Shown here: in pieces, positions 28,846 through 39,077 of the stretch
Layout: each line of letters opens with the position of its first letter
Numbering within the stretch: the stretch's first letter is position 1
Assembly: GCF_000517105.1 (NCBI RefSeq)
Contig: NZ_KI912151.1
Location: forward strand, 812,124-876,123
Reading direction: 5' to 3'
DNA from: Fischerella sp. PCC 9605
Lineage (GTDB): Bacteria > Cyanobacteriota > Cyanobacteriia > Cyanobacteriales > Nostocaceae
Length of the DNA: 64,000 nt
The notes under the pieces: generated by a model
Databases searched by the model: none
What the model was told of the DNA's origin: nothing
What the model saw: the letters and a program-made list of their open reading frames with translations, nothing else
Made by a program: the position numbers and the translations under genes

Positions 28846-29301
28846 ATGTCTGAGCAAGAAAATCAACCTCAACAAAGCTCGGATAACAAACGAAAAGAAC
28901 AAGATGAGGAAGGAGGAGATTTAGAAAAGCTTCCTGATGAGTTAGAAGGACTACCTCCACAATTAAGGAGAGTTGTACAAGCAACTCTCTCTATGCAACG
29001 TATTTCTTCTTCTTCCTTGGTTTCACCTATTCAAGATAAGATTACTGAACAGCATATCACCCGGATTTTAGATATTCTTGAAAAAGATGATGAAAGAGCT
29101 TTTGCGGATACGCAGTCAGCTAGAAAATATAATCTAATTACAATTATTATATTCTTACTATTTTTTGGATTTTTAACTATTTTCTTAGTAAATAAGGATG
29201 TAGTTGTATATCAAGAAATTTTAAAGATAATTATCATATTTGGAGGTGGCTTTGGCAGTGGTTTTGGTTACAAAGGGTACTTAGATAGAAAAAGGAAATA
29301 G
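28846..29301 (+). CDS. Hypothetical membrane protein with two C-terminal spans
   Basis: A 151-residue protein with GGAG before the ATG, coupled to the preceding gene. The first ~95 residues are hydrophilic and acidic (KRKEQDEEGGDLEKLPDELE), followed by a helix ending EKDDERAFADTQSARKY. Two hydrophobic spans follow: LITIIIFLLFFGFLTIFLV (~102-120) and ILKIIIIFGGGFGSGFGYKG (~130-149), the second glycine-rich, with the short tail YLDRKRK. Both termini would be cytoplasmic. The layout recalls DUF2335-like small membrane proteins, but the match is only in architecture. No function is assigned. Confidence 0.7.
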   Translation: MSEQENQPQQSSDNKRKEQDEEGGDLEKLPDELEGLPPQLRRVVQATLSMQRISSSSLVSPIQDKITEQHITRILDILEKDDERAFADTQSARKYNLITIIIFLLFFGFLTIFLVNKDVVVYQEILKIIIIFGGGFGSGFGYKGYLDRKRK

Positions 29302-29322
29302 CATTGTTAATTAAGAGTTCCC

Positions 29323-30522
29323 CTACAATTCTCCTTTGAATGCTTTGTCTAAGATAGAAGGTAGTAACGCATCAAGTTCTTTGATTGCTTCTTCTCTTAG
29401 TCGTTTCATTTTGTCTACTTTGGTTTGTAGTTCATCAAGGTAGGCGACGATGCGACGTTGTTCGCAGATGGATAAATCTGAGGGAAAAGGAATATTCATA
29501 ACAACTTCCTGTGAAATCTTTTTCATAGTTGGACTGGTTCCCTTTGCTTTACTCTTGATATAGTCACGAACTAACGTACAAGCAAGCCAATGATGTACAA
29601 ATTGTTTATTCGCCTTAAATTCATCAATCTCTAAGCGCATCATCAAGTCAGGGTAAATACAGGGATAGGGAGAACCATTGTAAATTGCTGCGTGTCCTAC
29701 CAATTCAGGAGTATTACTTCTGGTAATGAGTAAATCACCAGGTTTTAACCAGTAATGTGCATCTAGGGAAACAGGTTCTGATGTTCTTTTAAATTCTGTT
29801 TGGCGGTAGGAAAATCCTGTAACAGCACCAAGTGACAAAATGGGAGTCCCTTCTGGCATATTGTCGCATCTTGCTGACCAACCATTTCTGGGTTTTTCAA
29901 GCAAAACATCTGATAACTGACCTTTAATCAGAGTCTTGCTTAATAATTTTGTTGACTCAACAGCAAGAAGTGCCTCTGTTTCTATAAGTGCCTTTTGACG
30001 TAGCGATCGCACTTCCTCAATCTTCCCCACCAGTTCCTCAACCCGCGCCACAATTCGCCGTTGTTCCTCTAGTGATGGTAGGGGTATTGTCAAATCCCAA
30101 AACTGTGAAGGATTTAGTGTTAATTTACTTATTGCTGCTGCACCTTTAGATAGGTTTTGAGCTTGTTGAGTTAGTTCTTTAGTACGAAAGTAATAGTTCA
30201 AATATTTCAGGTCTATTAATGAAATATCAGCTTCGTATGTGGGAAATTTATCAGAAACAATACAACCATCAACTGATTTATCCGCAATTGCAAAAGACCC
30301 TTGCCAAGCAAATAGTTTGTTATAAACAATATCACCAGATTTAATTACCCATTGTTGTTTTCGGGCAATATTCATACCTAGCTGCTGCTCTCTGACAAAA
30401 GCACCCATGCCGTACCAACGAACCCCTACACAACTGTAAGTTATAGAATCATCAACAGTAATCTTACGCTCTATTCTCTTTAAAAATTTATCAAAGCGAA
30501 CCTTTTGATACTGTTCACTCAT
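29323..30522 (-). CDS. hsdS: Type I restriction-modification specificity subunit HsdS
   Basis: HsdS (399 residues) recognises the two half-sites of the DNA target for the HsdM/HsdR complex. It has two target-recognition domains (about 1-150 and 200-345), each followed by a conserved helical spacer: LPSLEEQRRIVARVEELVGK, then VRSLRQKALIETEALL, and SDLSICEQRRIVAYLDELQT, then MKRLREEAIKELDALLPSIL. The two repeats share EQRRIVA and the helix after it, as in EcoKI/EcoEI-type S subunits. AGGAG precedes the ATG. It is the last gene of hsdR-hsdM-hsdS. The two recognition domains differ from each other, so the site should be bipartite and asymmetric. Confidence 0.95.
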   Translation of the reverse strand: MSEQYQKVRFDKFLKRIERKITVDDSITYSCVGVRWYGMGAFVREQQLGMNIARKQQWVIKSGDIVYNKLFAWQGSFAIADKSVDGCIVSDKFPTYEADISLIDLKYLNYYFRTKELTQQAQNLSKGAAAISKLTLNPSQFWDLTIPLPSLEEQRRIVARVEELVGKIEEVRSLRQKALIETEALLAVESTKLLSKTLIKGQLSDVLLEKPRNGWSARCDNMPEGTPILSLGAVTGFSYRQTEFKRTSEPVSLDAHYWLKPGDLLITRSNTPELVGHAAIYNGSPYPCIYPDLMMRLEIDEFKANKQFVHHWLACTLVRDYIKSKAKGTSPTMKKISQEVVMNIPFPSDLSICEQRRIVAYLDELQTKVDKMKRLREEAIKELDALLPSILDKAFKGEL

Positions 30523-30579
30523 TTTAGTATTTGCTCCTGCATCATCTACCTATAAATAATGTTCATAAATATTAATATG

Positions 30580-32418
30580 TTATTTCGTAATTTCACTTGC
30601 CAAAACTTGCTGAATCTCTGCCATAATCTCAGCCACCCGCCTATCTTTCTCTAATATATCTGCCACTAACTGCTCAGGTGGTAAATGCTCAAAGTCCTGC
30701 TGACTATTCGGGTTTTTGCGGTCTAAATTATAAATTGCCCAGTAAATAGCATCCCCTTTAGCCTTCTCATCTTTAGCAATCTCGCGCTGACTTTGCTCCT
30801 CAGTTTGAGCCTGTTTTATCTCATCCTTGATTACTTGAATTTGATTCTGAATCTGTGCAACTTCTTTTGGTGGCGAAAAGTCCAAAATTAAATTCTCTAA
30901 GCCTTGGATTTTCTCAGCTAATTCCTTCACTGTCTTTGCAAGCTGATTAGCGGTTTCCTCTGCTTTTCTAGCAGCATCCCAATGAGGTGTAGCTTCTTTT
31001 ATCGCCTGATTATAAGCTTCCCTAAAGTTATGCTTCCAAGCGTGTTCATTCTCTTCCCGCTTCTTCCACCATGCCACACATTCAGCAAAATCTTCATCCT
31101 GTATTGGCTTAGTCTTGGTGTAAGTTTTCCGTCCTTCTGGTAACGGAATTTCATAGTACCAAATCTCATCCGTTTGTCCAGAACGGTCAAAAAATAACAA
31201 ATTTGTGGGAATGCTGGTATAAGGTGCAAACACTCCGTTAGGTAAACGGACAATAGTATGCAGATTAAAATTATTGAGCAAATCTTCCTTGATCTTGGCG
31301 CAAATGCCATCCCCAAATAGCACCCCATTGGGAAATACTACTGCTGCGCGTCCATTTTGTAGGAGCAATTCATGAATTGCCCCTACACGGGGTCTTTGTC
31401 TGAGACGACGCATAATCAACTGAAGGAATAACAACGCCGTTTCTTTGGTTTGTCTATCTGGAGGAAAGTTATTTTTAATTCTGTCTTCCTCCTCACCCCC
31501 AAATGGCGGATTTGTGAGAATCACGTCTACCCAATCCTTTTCACCCATCTCTGAAAGGGTAAACCGCAGACTGTTACCATCATCAATATCGGGATACTCA
31601 AACCCGTGTAACAGCAAACTCATGTGCGCTAACATTAATGGCAAGGATTTAGCCTCAGCGCCAATAATGCTTTTTTGCAGTATCTGCCAATCTTGGGCGC
31701 TACACTGTTTTTTCAAGTATTCATACGCCTCGACCAAAAAACCACCAGTTCCGCAAGCAGGGTCAAAAATCGTTTCCCCCAACTTCGGTTCCATCACCTG
31801 GACGATAAACCGCACTACGGGACGGGGGGTGTAAAATTCTCCCGAATCTCCCGCAGCGTCCCGCATTTCCTTCAGCATGGACTCATAAAGGGTGCTAAGG
31901 AAGTTCACCTCTTCTGATTTATCAAAGTGAATTTCATTCACCTTATTCAGCACATCCCACAGCAATGTCCCGCTAGTCATGCGGTTGTTGACATCTTTGA
32001 ACACTTTGGCGATGACATCAGCGCGATCGCGTCCGGTTTTGCTTTTGAGATTCCGCAAATAGGCGAGTAACCCTGCACCTTTGGTGCCATCTGGTAAAAT
32101 TGCCTCATCATTGTTGATGAAACTTTTCAGGCGATCGCCAGTAAAATTTTCATTAGCAGCCCAATCTCGCCATCGATAAGGCGGTTGAATGGTTGGTTTA
32201 TAGGATATTCCTTCTAACTCTGCTTCCACCTCATGCAGTTTCTCGGAATCATCTAAAAGCTTCAAAAACATGATCCACGTCAACTGGGGGAGACGGTCTA
32301 ATTCTCCATTTAACCCCTTATCCGTCCGCATGATGTCACGCGCTGACTTAATCACGCTTCCCAGTTTTTGGACTGTGGTGACGGGTTTATCGTTTTGTTT
32401 GTTGGTGCGTTTGGGCAT
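30580..32418 (-). CDS. hsdM: Type I restriction-modification DNA methyltransferase HsdM
   Basis: HsdM (612 residues) is the N6-adenine methyltransferase of the locus. The HsdM N-terminal helical domain is at ~15-170; the SAM motif FDPACGTGGFLVEAY is near 217-231 and the catalytic NPPFGG near 302-307. SGEFYTPRPVVRFIV precedes the SAM site, as usual. A C-terminal coiled region (~480-580) is longer than in many homologues. At residues ~344-353 the frame reads through a 28-bp palindromic repeat (peptide VGAIHELLLQNG) that seems inserted between RRLRQR and GRAAVVFPNG. The ATG lies a few bases after the hsdR stop, so the two are coupled. Confidence 0.95.
   Translation of the reverse strand: MPKRTNKQNDKPVTTVQKLGSVIKSARDIMRTDKGLNGELDRLPQLTWIMFLKLLDDSEKLHEVEAELEGISYKPTIQPPYRWRDWAANENFTGDRLKSFINNDEAILPDGTKGAGLLAYLRNLKSKTGRDRADVIAKVFKDVNNRMTSGTLLWDVLNKVNEIHFDKSEEVNFLSTLYESMLKEMRDAAGDSGEFYTPRPVVRFIVQVMEPKLGETIFDPACGTGGFLVEAYEYLKKQCSAQDWQILQKSIIGAEAKSLPLMLAHMSLLLHGFEYPDIDDGNSLRFTLSEMGEKDWVDVILTNPPFGGEEEDRIKNNFPPDRQTKETALLFLQLIMRRLRQRPRVGAIHELLLQNGRAAVVFPNGVLFGDGICAKIKEDLLNNFNLHTIVRLPNGVFAPYTSIPTNLLFFDRSGQTDEIWYYEIPLPEGRKTYTKTKPIQDEDFAECVAWWKKREENEHAWKHNFREAYNQAIKEATPHWDAARKAEETANQLAKTVKELAEKIQGLENLILDFSPPKEVAQIQNQIQVIKDEIKQAQTEEQSQREIAKDEKAKGDAIYWAIYNLDRKNPNSQQDFEHLPPEQLVADILEKDRRVAEIMAEIQQVLASEITK
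31359..31386. repeat. 28-bp palindromic repeat inside the hsdM frame
   Basis: GTAGGAGCAATTCA is followed by TGAATTGCCCCTAC; the arms differ at one position. It belongs to the same family as the intergenic perfect palindrome at 27847-27874. Its length is not a multiple of three by itself, yet the reading frame is intact, so flanking bases came with it or the frame was restored. Confidence 0.8.
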
Positions 32419-32422
32419 TTAT

Positions 32423-34813
32423 TTAAGCAGAATACAGTAAGTTTTGTAATTGATTGACTGCTTCTCGCAGTTGCTGAACTCCACCAAATCGTTGAGCAAT
32501 TTCAGCCACATTGCCATATTTATCAAACTCGCGGTTAGCCTTAAATGTCGTTGGAATATTAAACTCCTCAACTCCCTTCTGTGCGTACTTGTCCAAAAGA
32601 ATCTCTAAAATTGCCCTTGCATCTTCCCCATACTGCTGAAAAAAGTCTGGTTGACGACGACGCAACCTTTCAGCCCTTTGCTTGCAAGTTAGCACCGGAG
32701 CATCAAAGGCAATATGACATAGTAAATCAAAAGGGTCTGCTTCGGGAAGATTAGTAACTGTTTTCAATTCCTCAAAATCAATTCCCCGATCTGCCAACAA
32801 CTCAATAATTTCTGAACGCTTTTCTGGATCTGCCCAGTGTTGCTGTATTTCTATAGTGGAACGATAAAGGATGCGAACTTGTTCTCTGGTGTAGTCAATT
32901 AATTGAGACAAGCGCAGTTGATTGTCTGCGTCTAAATCATAAATTCTTTCTTCAACAATCTCTTCACTTCCCCCGTCAGCATAATATTTTCGAGGTGGTT
33001 CGTCATCATCATCTGGGAGTCCCCAAAATCCAGACCTTTCATCCTCTTCCAAGTCGTCTGTTTCCGCTTCTAACTCTCTTGACTCCAATTCCTCTTGATG
33101 TTCAGAGAGTATTTGCCCCTGATCGTCTATCTCTGATTCATTAATTAGGGCGGGTTCTCCGTCAAAATCTCTATCTTCAAATAAGACCGTACTATTGGTG
33201 TAATCTAGTATATTAAAATACACCTTGCTACGTTCTTCTCGCACACGAGTTCCACGCCCAATAATTTGTTTAAAGTCTGTCATAGAGCGAATTACACGTG
33301 CAAGCACAACATTTTTACATGTGGGAATATCTACACCAGTTGTCAGTAACTTAGAAGTAACAGCGATAATGTGAGTTTCATCTAAGACATCTTTAAATTT
33401 GTAGAGATGTCCCTTACCTACATCACCAGCATCAGAGGTAATGCGAGTTATGTAGTCAGGATTTGTTCTGGTGATATCGCTGTTGAGGTTGCGTAATTCC
33501 TTGATCATTGCCTTAACGTGTTCCTCATCCACACAAAAGACAATGGTTTTGGCATAGCGATCGCTGCTTTTGAGAAAATCAGTAATGTGTTGGGCGATCG
33601 CCTTTGTCCGCGCTTGTCTTACCAATTTCCGCTCAAAGTCTGGGGTCAGATAAACTTCATCAGGAATTGTTCTTCCATAGCGATCAATCTGTTCAGCATT
33701 AGGTCGCCATCCTTGGCGATCGGAACGAGTAGTAACCCGATAAACTCGATAGGGAGCTAAGAAACCATCATCAATCCCTTGTTTGAGAGAATATGTGTAA
33801 AGGGGATTGCCAAAGTAGCGATAGGTATCAACGTTATCATCTCGTAGCGGTGTCGCTGTTAATCCCAATTGATACGCGGGTTCAAAATGTTCTAGAATTT
33901 GTCGCCAGTTACTTTCATCCCTGGCGCTACCTCGGTGACACTCATCAACAATAATCAAGTCAAAATAATCAGGACTATATTCTCTGTAAAGTCCAAAGCT
34001 ATCTTCTCTATCACCAATTGCTTGATAAATAGCAAAGTAAAGGTCACGTCCTTTTTTCGCTTCCCCCTGAATTTTGTAAATTTTCTCCTGATTAAAGGCA
34101 GAAAAATCCTTATTCATGGGGTCATCTACCAGCACGTTTCTATCTGCTAAAAATAGAATTCTTGGAGAACGAGGTTCCCCAGAACTGTTCCATTCCATGC
34201 TTGAAAGATTCCAGCAAATTTGAAAGGCAACAGTAGTTTTACCTGTCCCCGTCGCCATTGTCAGCAGTAGACGCTTTTGACCTTTGAAAATTGCTGCTAG
34301 TGCTGCATTAATAGCATTGCGTTGATAGTAACGCAGTGGTTTACCTGGCGTTGGATAAAAAGGAACCAGCAGTTTCTCAGCAATGTCTGGTCTAATTTGT
34401 TCTTGTTCTTCCCCTGTTAACCGTCGCCAAAGTTCGTTGGGACTTGGGAATGAGTCCATAACATCGGACTGTTTACCCATGATAAAGTCATACTCTACAA
34501 TTCCTTGCCCATTAGTAGAGTAAGCAAACTTCACGTTTAGAATTTTGGCATAGGCGATCGCCTGTTCCAGTCCCTCATCAGGTGTTTTGTGTTTCCTTTT
34601 CGCCTCTACTACAGCTAAAGGAAATTCTCCGTTATATAGCAGCAAATAATCTATAAATTTCCTTTTACCACGAGGCTGACGCTTGTTTTTGGGGCGAATC
34701 TTGCCATCAGTGAAGTAATACTGCTCAGTATAATCGTGTGGTTCCTTCTCCCACCCCGCATCTCTTAGTTTTGGCTCAACATACTTCCGGCAGGTATTTG
34801 CTTCATTACTCAT
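32423..34813 (-). CDS. hsdR: Type I restriction enzyme helicase/nuclease subunit HsdR (EcoEI-like)
   Basis: HsdR (796 residues from the ATG at 34813, preceded by GGTGAAG; the frame is open another 30 codons upstream but that part looks non-coding). It translocates and cuts DNA at unmodified sites. The N-terminal nuclease is seen as FIDYLLLYN...LAVVEAKRKHKTP (~56-82). The superfamily-2 helicase motifs follow: Walker A MATGTGKTTVAFQ (~190), DECHRGSARDE (~285), LGLTATPLR (~318), TTGVDIP and IIGRGTRVREE (~500-530). The C-terminal part matches the EcoEI_R type (LLCHIAFDAP...RRRQPDFFQQYG). Length fits the EcoEI-like subgroup rather than EcoKI. First gene of hsdR-hsdM-hsdS. Confidence 0.93.
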   Translation of the reverse strand: MSNEANTCRKYVEPKLRDAGWEKEPHDYTEQYYFTDGKIRPKNKRQPRGKRKFIDYLLLYNGEFPLAVVEAKRKHKTPDEGLEQAIAYAKILNVKFAYSTNGQGIVEYDFIMGKQSDVMDSFPSPNELWRRLTGEEQEQIRPDIAEKLLVPFYPTPGKPLRYYQRNAINAALAAIFKGQKRLLLTMATGTGKTTVAFQICWNLSSMEWNSSGEPRSPRILFLADRNVLVDDPMNKDFSAFNQEKIYKIQGEAKKGRDLYFAIYQAIGDREDSFGLYREYSPDYFDLIIVDECHRGSARDESNWRQILEHFEPAYQLGLTATPLRDDNVDTYRYFGNPLYTYSLKQGIDDGFLAPYRVYRVTTRSDRQGWRPNAEQIDRYGRTIPDEVYLTPDFERKLVRQARTKAIAQHITDFLKSSDRYAKTIVFCVDEEHVKAMIKELRNLNSDITRTNPDYITRITSDAGDVGKGHLYKFKDVLDETHIIAVTSKLLTTGVDIPTCKNVVLARVIRSMTDFKQIIGRGTRVREERSKVYFNILDYTNSTVLFEDRDFDGEPALINESEIDDQGQILSEHQEELESRELEAETDDLEEDERSGFWGLPDDDDEPPRKYYADGGSEEIVEERIYDLDADNQLRLSQLIDYTREQVRILYRSTIEIQQHWADPEKRSEIIELLADRGIDFEELKTVTNLPEADPFDLLCHIAFDAPVLTCKQRAERLRRRQPDFFQQYGEDARAILEILLDKYAQKGVEEFNIPTTFKANREFDKYGNVAEIAQRFGGVQQLREAVNQLQNLLYSA

Positions 34814-34969
34814 CACTTCACCACTTATTTTATCCAACTTCAGCGCCAACCGTTGATTAATCTCGTCAGTTTGAAACTTAGCGAAAAAATGGCAAACACC
34901 CAACAGGTATTGTCAAATAACTCTACCAGCCTTTGAAAACTGACCCACCCTTTACGGACAAATAATTAG

Positions 34970-37606
34970 TCAATCGACAGATTCCTGAAGACCTTCACGC
35001 AAACCGATCGCTATTTTACTGTGCTTCTCAATTTGTCCCATCACTTGTTTTGCCCGCTGAATCACCACTGCTGGCAAACCTGCCAACCGTCCCGCTTCAA
35101 TACCGTAGGACTTATCAGCGCCTCCTGGTTGGACTTGGTGCAAAAAGATAATTTGGTCAGGTAACTCCTTCACTGTTACCTGATAATTGGCCACATTATC
35201 TAATAGTGACGCCAATTCATTCAACTCATGGTAGTGTGTCGCAAAAATCGTCCGCGCTTGAATTTCCGCTGCCAAGTACTCTGCTACCGCCCAAGCAATC
35301 GAAAGACCATCAAAAGTTGCCGTTCCCCGGCCGATTTCATCCAACAATACTAGCGATCGCGATGTGGCATGATTGAGAATATTCGCAGTCTCGTTCATCT
35401 CCACCATAAATGTAGACTGACCCGTCGCCAAGTCATCCACTGCACCCACACGTGTAAAAATGCGATCGCACACTCCCAACTTGGCATACCTAGCAGGCAC
35501 AAAACTACCAATTTGCGCCATCAACTGAATTAACCCCACCTGCCTTAAATAACAACTCTTGCCACTCGCATTCGGCCCTGTGAGGATGATTAGGTCAGGA
35601 GTGGGAGAGGGGGAGAGAGGGAGAGGGGGGGAATTTTCTTCTCTACTATTCCCTATTCCCTCAACCCTATTCCCTAATTGTGTGGAATTCGGCACAAAAA
35701 ACCCTGCTGGCAAAGACTGTTCCACGACTGGATGACGCCCATCGACAATATAAATCTCTCGTCCCTCCACCATCTCTGGACGGCAGTAACCTTGATGCAC
35801 AGCCAATTCCGCCAAACCGCACAACACATCTACCGCCGCGACAGCCCGAGAAAGGTTACGAATAGCCTCCGCCTGCTGTCCGACTTCTTCCCGCAACGCT
35901 ACAAAAATTTCATACTCCAACTTATATAAATCGTCCTGCGCTGTGAGAATCCGCACTTCCCGTTCCTTCAACTCTGGGGTAATGTAGCGTTCTTCATTCT
36001 TGAGGGTTTGCTTGCGGATATAGTTAGATGGTACTTGGTCGGATTTGGCTCGGGAAATACTGATATAGTAACCAAAAGTGTTGTTAAATCCTACCTTCAG
36101 TGTCGGAATACCTGTCTTAGCTCGCTCATCTACTTCCAAATTGGCAATCCATTTGTGATCTTCCTCCACCAAAGCCCGTCTCTCATCCAATTGCGGATTA
36201 ACTCCAGGACGAATCAACCCGCCTTCCTTGATATGTATCGGCGGCGATTCAACAATATGAGCCTGGATTTTTTTTGCCAACTCTTCCAAAACAGGCGGCA
36301 CTTTCTGCAAGGCTTTGAGGAACGGAGAGTGAGCTTCCATTACCAACAGTGCTATTTCTGGTAATTTAGATAAAGAATCTGCTAAAGCTACTAAATCTCT
36401 GGCGTTAGCAGTACCAGAACCAGCCCGTCCCGTCAAGCGTTCCAGGTCATAAATTTGCCGTAGCAACTGCCGCAAATCTTGACGCAAGGGCGTATTCTCC
36501 ACCAGTTCTTGAATCGTATCTTGCCGCGCCCGAATGCCTTTGGTATCAAGTAGCGGTTGTAACAACCATCGTCGTAAAGCTCGGCTGCCCATCGCCGTAG
36601 AAGTTCTATCTAACGCCCACAATAAAGAACCGTGAAAACTACCATCACGGACTGTTTGCGTAATTTCTAGGTTACGGCGCGTTTGATGGTCTACAATCAG
36701 GTAGTCAGTAATAGTATAGGTGCGGAGTGCTTGCAGGGGAACGGAATTTTCTTTTTGGGTTTCTTCCAGGTATTCCAGCAAACCCCCAGCCGCACGCACT
36801 GCCAAAGGGAGATGTTCGCAACCAAGACCTTCGAGCGATCGCACTTTAAATTTCTGCAACAATCTCGATCTTGCCTCGCCAGCAGAAAAAGGAAGTTGCG
36901 ATCGCAGTGCATAACAGAACGCAGGTGGCAAGCATTCCGGTAAATGCTCAGATTTCTCCCCCGGACGCAGCAAACTACCCAAATCAGGAGCGTTAGTAGG
37001 AATTAACACCTCCGCAGGTTGCAAGCGCATTAATTCCTGTGTCAAATGTTCTACATTACTGCTTTGCGTAGTCAGAAATTCGCCTGTAGAGATATCTGCA
37101 TAAGCCAAACCCCAATGTTCCCCAGCAATTACCACAGCCGTGAGGTAATTATTGCGACTAGCTTTTAGCATTCCTTCTTCTAGCAAAGTGCCAGGAGTCA
37201 GAACGCGCGTTACCTCTCGCCGCACCAACCTACCAGCAGCTTCTGCCGCATCTTCCACTTGATCGCAAATTACAACCGCATATCCTTTTTCAACCAACTG
37301 GGTAGCATGGCGTTCCCAAGCGTGGTGCGGTACACCACTCATTGATACCCTTCCTACTTCTCCGACTGGCTTGCTGGTGAGGTAAAGTTCTAATTCCTGC
37401 GCCAGAGTCACAGCATCTTCAAAATAGCATTCAAAAAAGTCTCCCACTCGATACAGCAACACCGCGTGCGGATACTTCTCCTTCGTCTCGACATAGTGCT
37501 GAAACATTTGGGTTAGCTTACTGCGATCCACCAGTCGATGGTCGGTAATAAATGTGTTCGCACTGTTGTTTGTGTTGGATTGGGATGAAGAGTAAGAAGC
37601 GGTCAT
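34970..37606 (-). CDS. mutS: DNA mismatch repair protein MutS
   Basis: MutS (878 residues) binds mismatches as a dimer and starts mismatch repair. The mismatch-binding domain has [12 protein letters not shown] (~46-57, the F-x-E wedge). The lever and clamp domains run from ~280 to 590. The ATPase has Walker [21 protein letters not shown] near 675, then the Q-loop STFMVEMNE, Walker [21 protein letters not shown] and the switch ATHYHEL. Just before Walker A, residues ~642-672 are an odd Pro/Ser/Glu-rich stretch ([17 protein letters not shown]) encoded by a G-rich repeat; this looks like an in-frame insertion in a surface loop. No mutL is adjacent. All key residues are kept. Confidence 0.96.
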   Translation of the reverse strand: MTASYSSSQSNTNNSANTFITDHRLVDRSKLTQMFQHYVETKEKYPHAVLLYRVGDFFECYFEDAVTLAQELELYLTSKPVGEVGRVSMSGVPHHAWERHATQLVEKGYAVVICDQVEDAAEAAGRLVRREVTRVLTPGTLLEEGMLKASRNNYLTAVVIAGEHWGLAYADISTGEFLTTQSSNVEHLTQELMRLQPAEVLIPTNAPDLGSLLRPGEKSEHLPECLPPAFCYALRSQLPFSAGEARSRLLQKFKVRSLEGLGCEHLPLAVRAAGGLLEYLEETQKENSVPLQALRTYTITDYLIVDHQTRRNLEITQTVRDGSFHGSLLWALDRTSTAMGSRALRRWLLQPLLDTKGIRARQDTIQELVENTPLRQDLRQLLRQIYDLERLTGRAGSGTANARDLVALADSLSKLPEIALLVMEAHSPFLKALQKVPPVLEELAKKIQAHIVESPPIHIKEGGLIRPGVNPQLDERRALVEEDHKWIANLEVDERAKTGIPTLKVGFNNTFGYYISISRAKSDQVPSNYIRKQTLKNEERYITPELKEREVRILTAQDDLYKLEYEIFVALREEVGQQAEAIRNLSRAVAAVDVLCGLAELAVHQGYCRPEMVEGREIYIVDGRHPVVEQSLPAGFFVPNSTQLGNRVEGIGNSREENSPPLPLSPSPTPDLIILTGPNASGKSCYLRQVGLIQLMAQIGSFVPARYAKLGVCDRIFTRVGAVDDLATGQSTFMVEMNETANILNHATSRSLVLLDEIGRGTATFDGLSIAWAVAEYLAAEIQARTIFATHYHELNELASLLDNVANYQVTVKELPDQIIFLHQVQPGGADKSYGIEAGRLAGLPAVVIQRAKQVMGQIEKHSKIAIGLREGLQESVD
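35596..35690. repeat. G-rich/pyrimidine repeat within mutS
   Basis: GGAGTGGGAGAGGGGGAGAG units are followed by CTATTCCCTATTCCCTC units on the plus strand, the same kind of simple repeat found in intergenic DNA here. It encodes the Pro/Ser-rich segment just N-terminal of the MutS P-loop. Confidence 0.65.
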
Positions 37607-37757
37607 GGATGTTCAGGGATACACATTTTAACATGCCAATATCCGATGATAGCGCGTAATCAGCGCTACCAGGAATATCGATCAAGGTTTATTTATTTTT
37701 TTCGTCGAGGAGTTAAAGTTGGGGTTGTGGGTTGGGCTGTGGGTAGCCTAAGTACAA

Positions 37758-37850
37758 CTTTGCGTAAAATTGTAGCTTTTTTAAACGCACCAGGTAGCGG
37801 AGTAAGCGCACCAGGTAGCAGAGTCTTTTCATAAATAATTTCGCTACGAA
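37758..37850. repeat. Dispersed intergenic repeat, copy 2
   Basis: Aligns with 9281-9380: CTTTGCGTAAAA, TTTTAAACGCA, CAGAGTCTTT and TTCGCTACGAA occur in the same order and spacing. The reading frame at 37646-37834 runs through it and is not regarded as a gene. Lies between divergent mutS and the 3' end of mnmH. Confidence 0.55.
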
Positions 37851-37866
37851 TTAATGAAACGCTGTA

Positions 37867-38934
37867 CTAAGCGATAGTATAAGTATTCGAGCAGATACAA
37901 TCTAACAATTTATCAATGCTGCGATCGCATAAATCTGGTATTGAGAGCACTCGTTCTACATTGCTAAAATGCCGTTGGATTGACTTGCGATAGGTTGGAT
38001 CGTAGTGAAACTGCAAGATATCTTCTATAAATAATTCCCACTTGCCAGCATCAATCCATTGATACCACTCGTTTAATTTTTGCCAGCCATAGCGGAATTT
38101 AAGTTTTTCTAGCTTCGCTTTTAAAATATCGGGATAATTTACCAGATGTGAATATGTCTGTAAGAGAAACTCAACTCTTGCAGTTATGGGTAGTTGAATT
38201 TCTACACAGCTTGCTTGTTTCATTTTCTCCCACAAAGACTGGGGCAGATATATACTACCTATTTTCAGACTTTCCGATTCTACCCACACTGGCTGTTCAA
38301 GATTAAAGCTTTGCAATTGTTGCAGTAACAGAGATTCAAAGTATTTTTGTGAAGGTTGGGGTGAAGCTTTACCTTGCCACTCTTCACCCAAAAGAGAACC
38401 GCGATGGTTAGCTAAACTTTCCAAATCTAAAACTTGAGCGCCACGTTTACACATCTGGCGTAAAATATAAGTCTTGCCGCTACCAGTGAGACCACACATT
38501 ACTTGGTAGGTAAATTTTTTGGGCAAATCTTCCAATTGCTGACGCACATAAGCGCGATAAGTATTGTAACCGCCTGCGAGTAACGTTACTCGCCAACCAA
38601 TTTGGCTAAGTACCGAAGCCATACTATTAGAGCGCTGTCCACCCCGCCAGCAGTACACCAAAGGATGGTAGTTTTTTTCTTTATCGGCAAAGTGTTGAAC
38701 CAGATGCTGAGAGATATTTTTTGCTACCAATGCAGCGCCGATTTTCCTGGCATTAAAGGGGTTAACTTGTTTGTATATCGTCCCTACTTCGGCGCGTTCG
38801 GCATCATTCAGGACTGGTAAATTGATTGCACCTGGGAGATGGTCTTCCGCAAATTCACTGGGAGAGCGAACATCAATGATTTCACTGTAAGTTTCTATCC
38901 AAGGTTGTTGGGTATATGTAGGTAAAGGTGGCAT
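37867..38934 (-). CDS. mnmH: tRNA 2-selenouridine/geranyl-2-thiouridine synthase MnmH (SelU)
   Basis: MnmH (355 residues) replaces sulfur by selenium (or geranylates) at the wobble 2-thiouridine of some tRNAs. An N-terminal rhodanese domain (EIIDVRSPSEFAEDHLPGAI at ~19-38) carries the catalytic Cys in LVYCWRGGQRSNSMA (~92-106). This WRGG(Q/M)RS form is specific to MnmH/YbbB. A P-loop MCGLTGSGKTYIL follows at ~145-157, and the C-terminal part with ESESLKIG (~213) is also typical. No selD is in the window, so whether selenium is used cannot be told. Transcription is away from susA; a terminator-like repeat lies upstream. Confidence 0.92.
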   Translation of the reverse strand: MPPLPTYTQQPWIETYSEIIDVRSPSEFAEDHLPGAINLPVLNDAERAEVGTIYKQVNPFNARKIGAALVAKNISQHLVQHFADKEKNYHPLVYCWRGGQRSNSMASVLSQIGWRVTLLAGGYNTYRAYVRQQLEDLPKKFTYQVMCGLTGSGKTYILRQMCKRGAQVLDLESLANHRGSLLGEEWQGKASPQPSQKYFESLLLQQLQSFNLEQPVWVESESLKIGSIYLPQSLWEKMKQASCVEIQLPITARVEFLLQTYSHLVNYPDILKAKLEKLKFRYGWQKLNEWYQWIDAGKWELFIEDILQFHYDPTYRKSIQRHFSNVERVLSIPDLCDRSIDKLLDCICSNTYTIA

Positions 38935-39077
38935 TTGAATCAGACACTATCTTCTTCAATTGTGGCACTGCCATGATTTTATTGATGGGGTGCTTCGATT
39001 GTGCCATTTTTGTTCACAATTGCCATCTCATCAAACCAACTCAGCGGACTACTGAGGATTGAAAGATAGTTTTTCTC

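Noticed and set aside
37646..37834. 62-codon frame between mutS and mnmH
   Set aside because: Most of it reads through a dispersed repeat also seen at 9281-9380.
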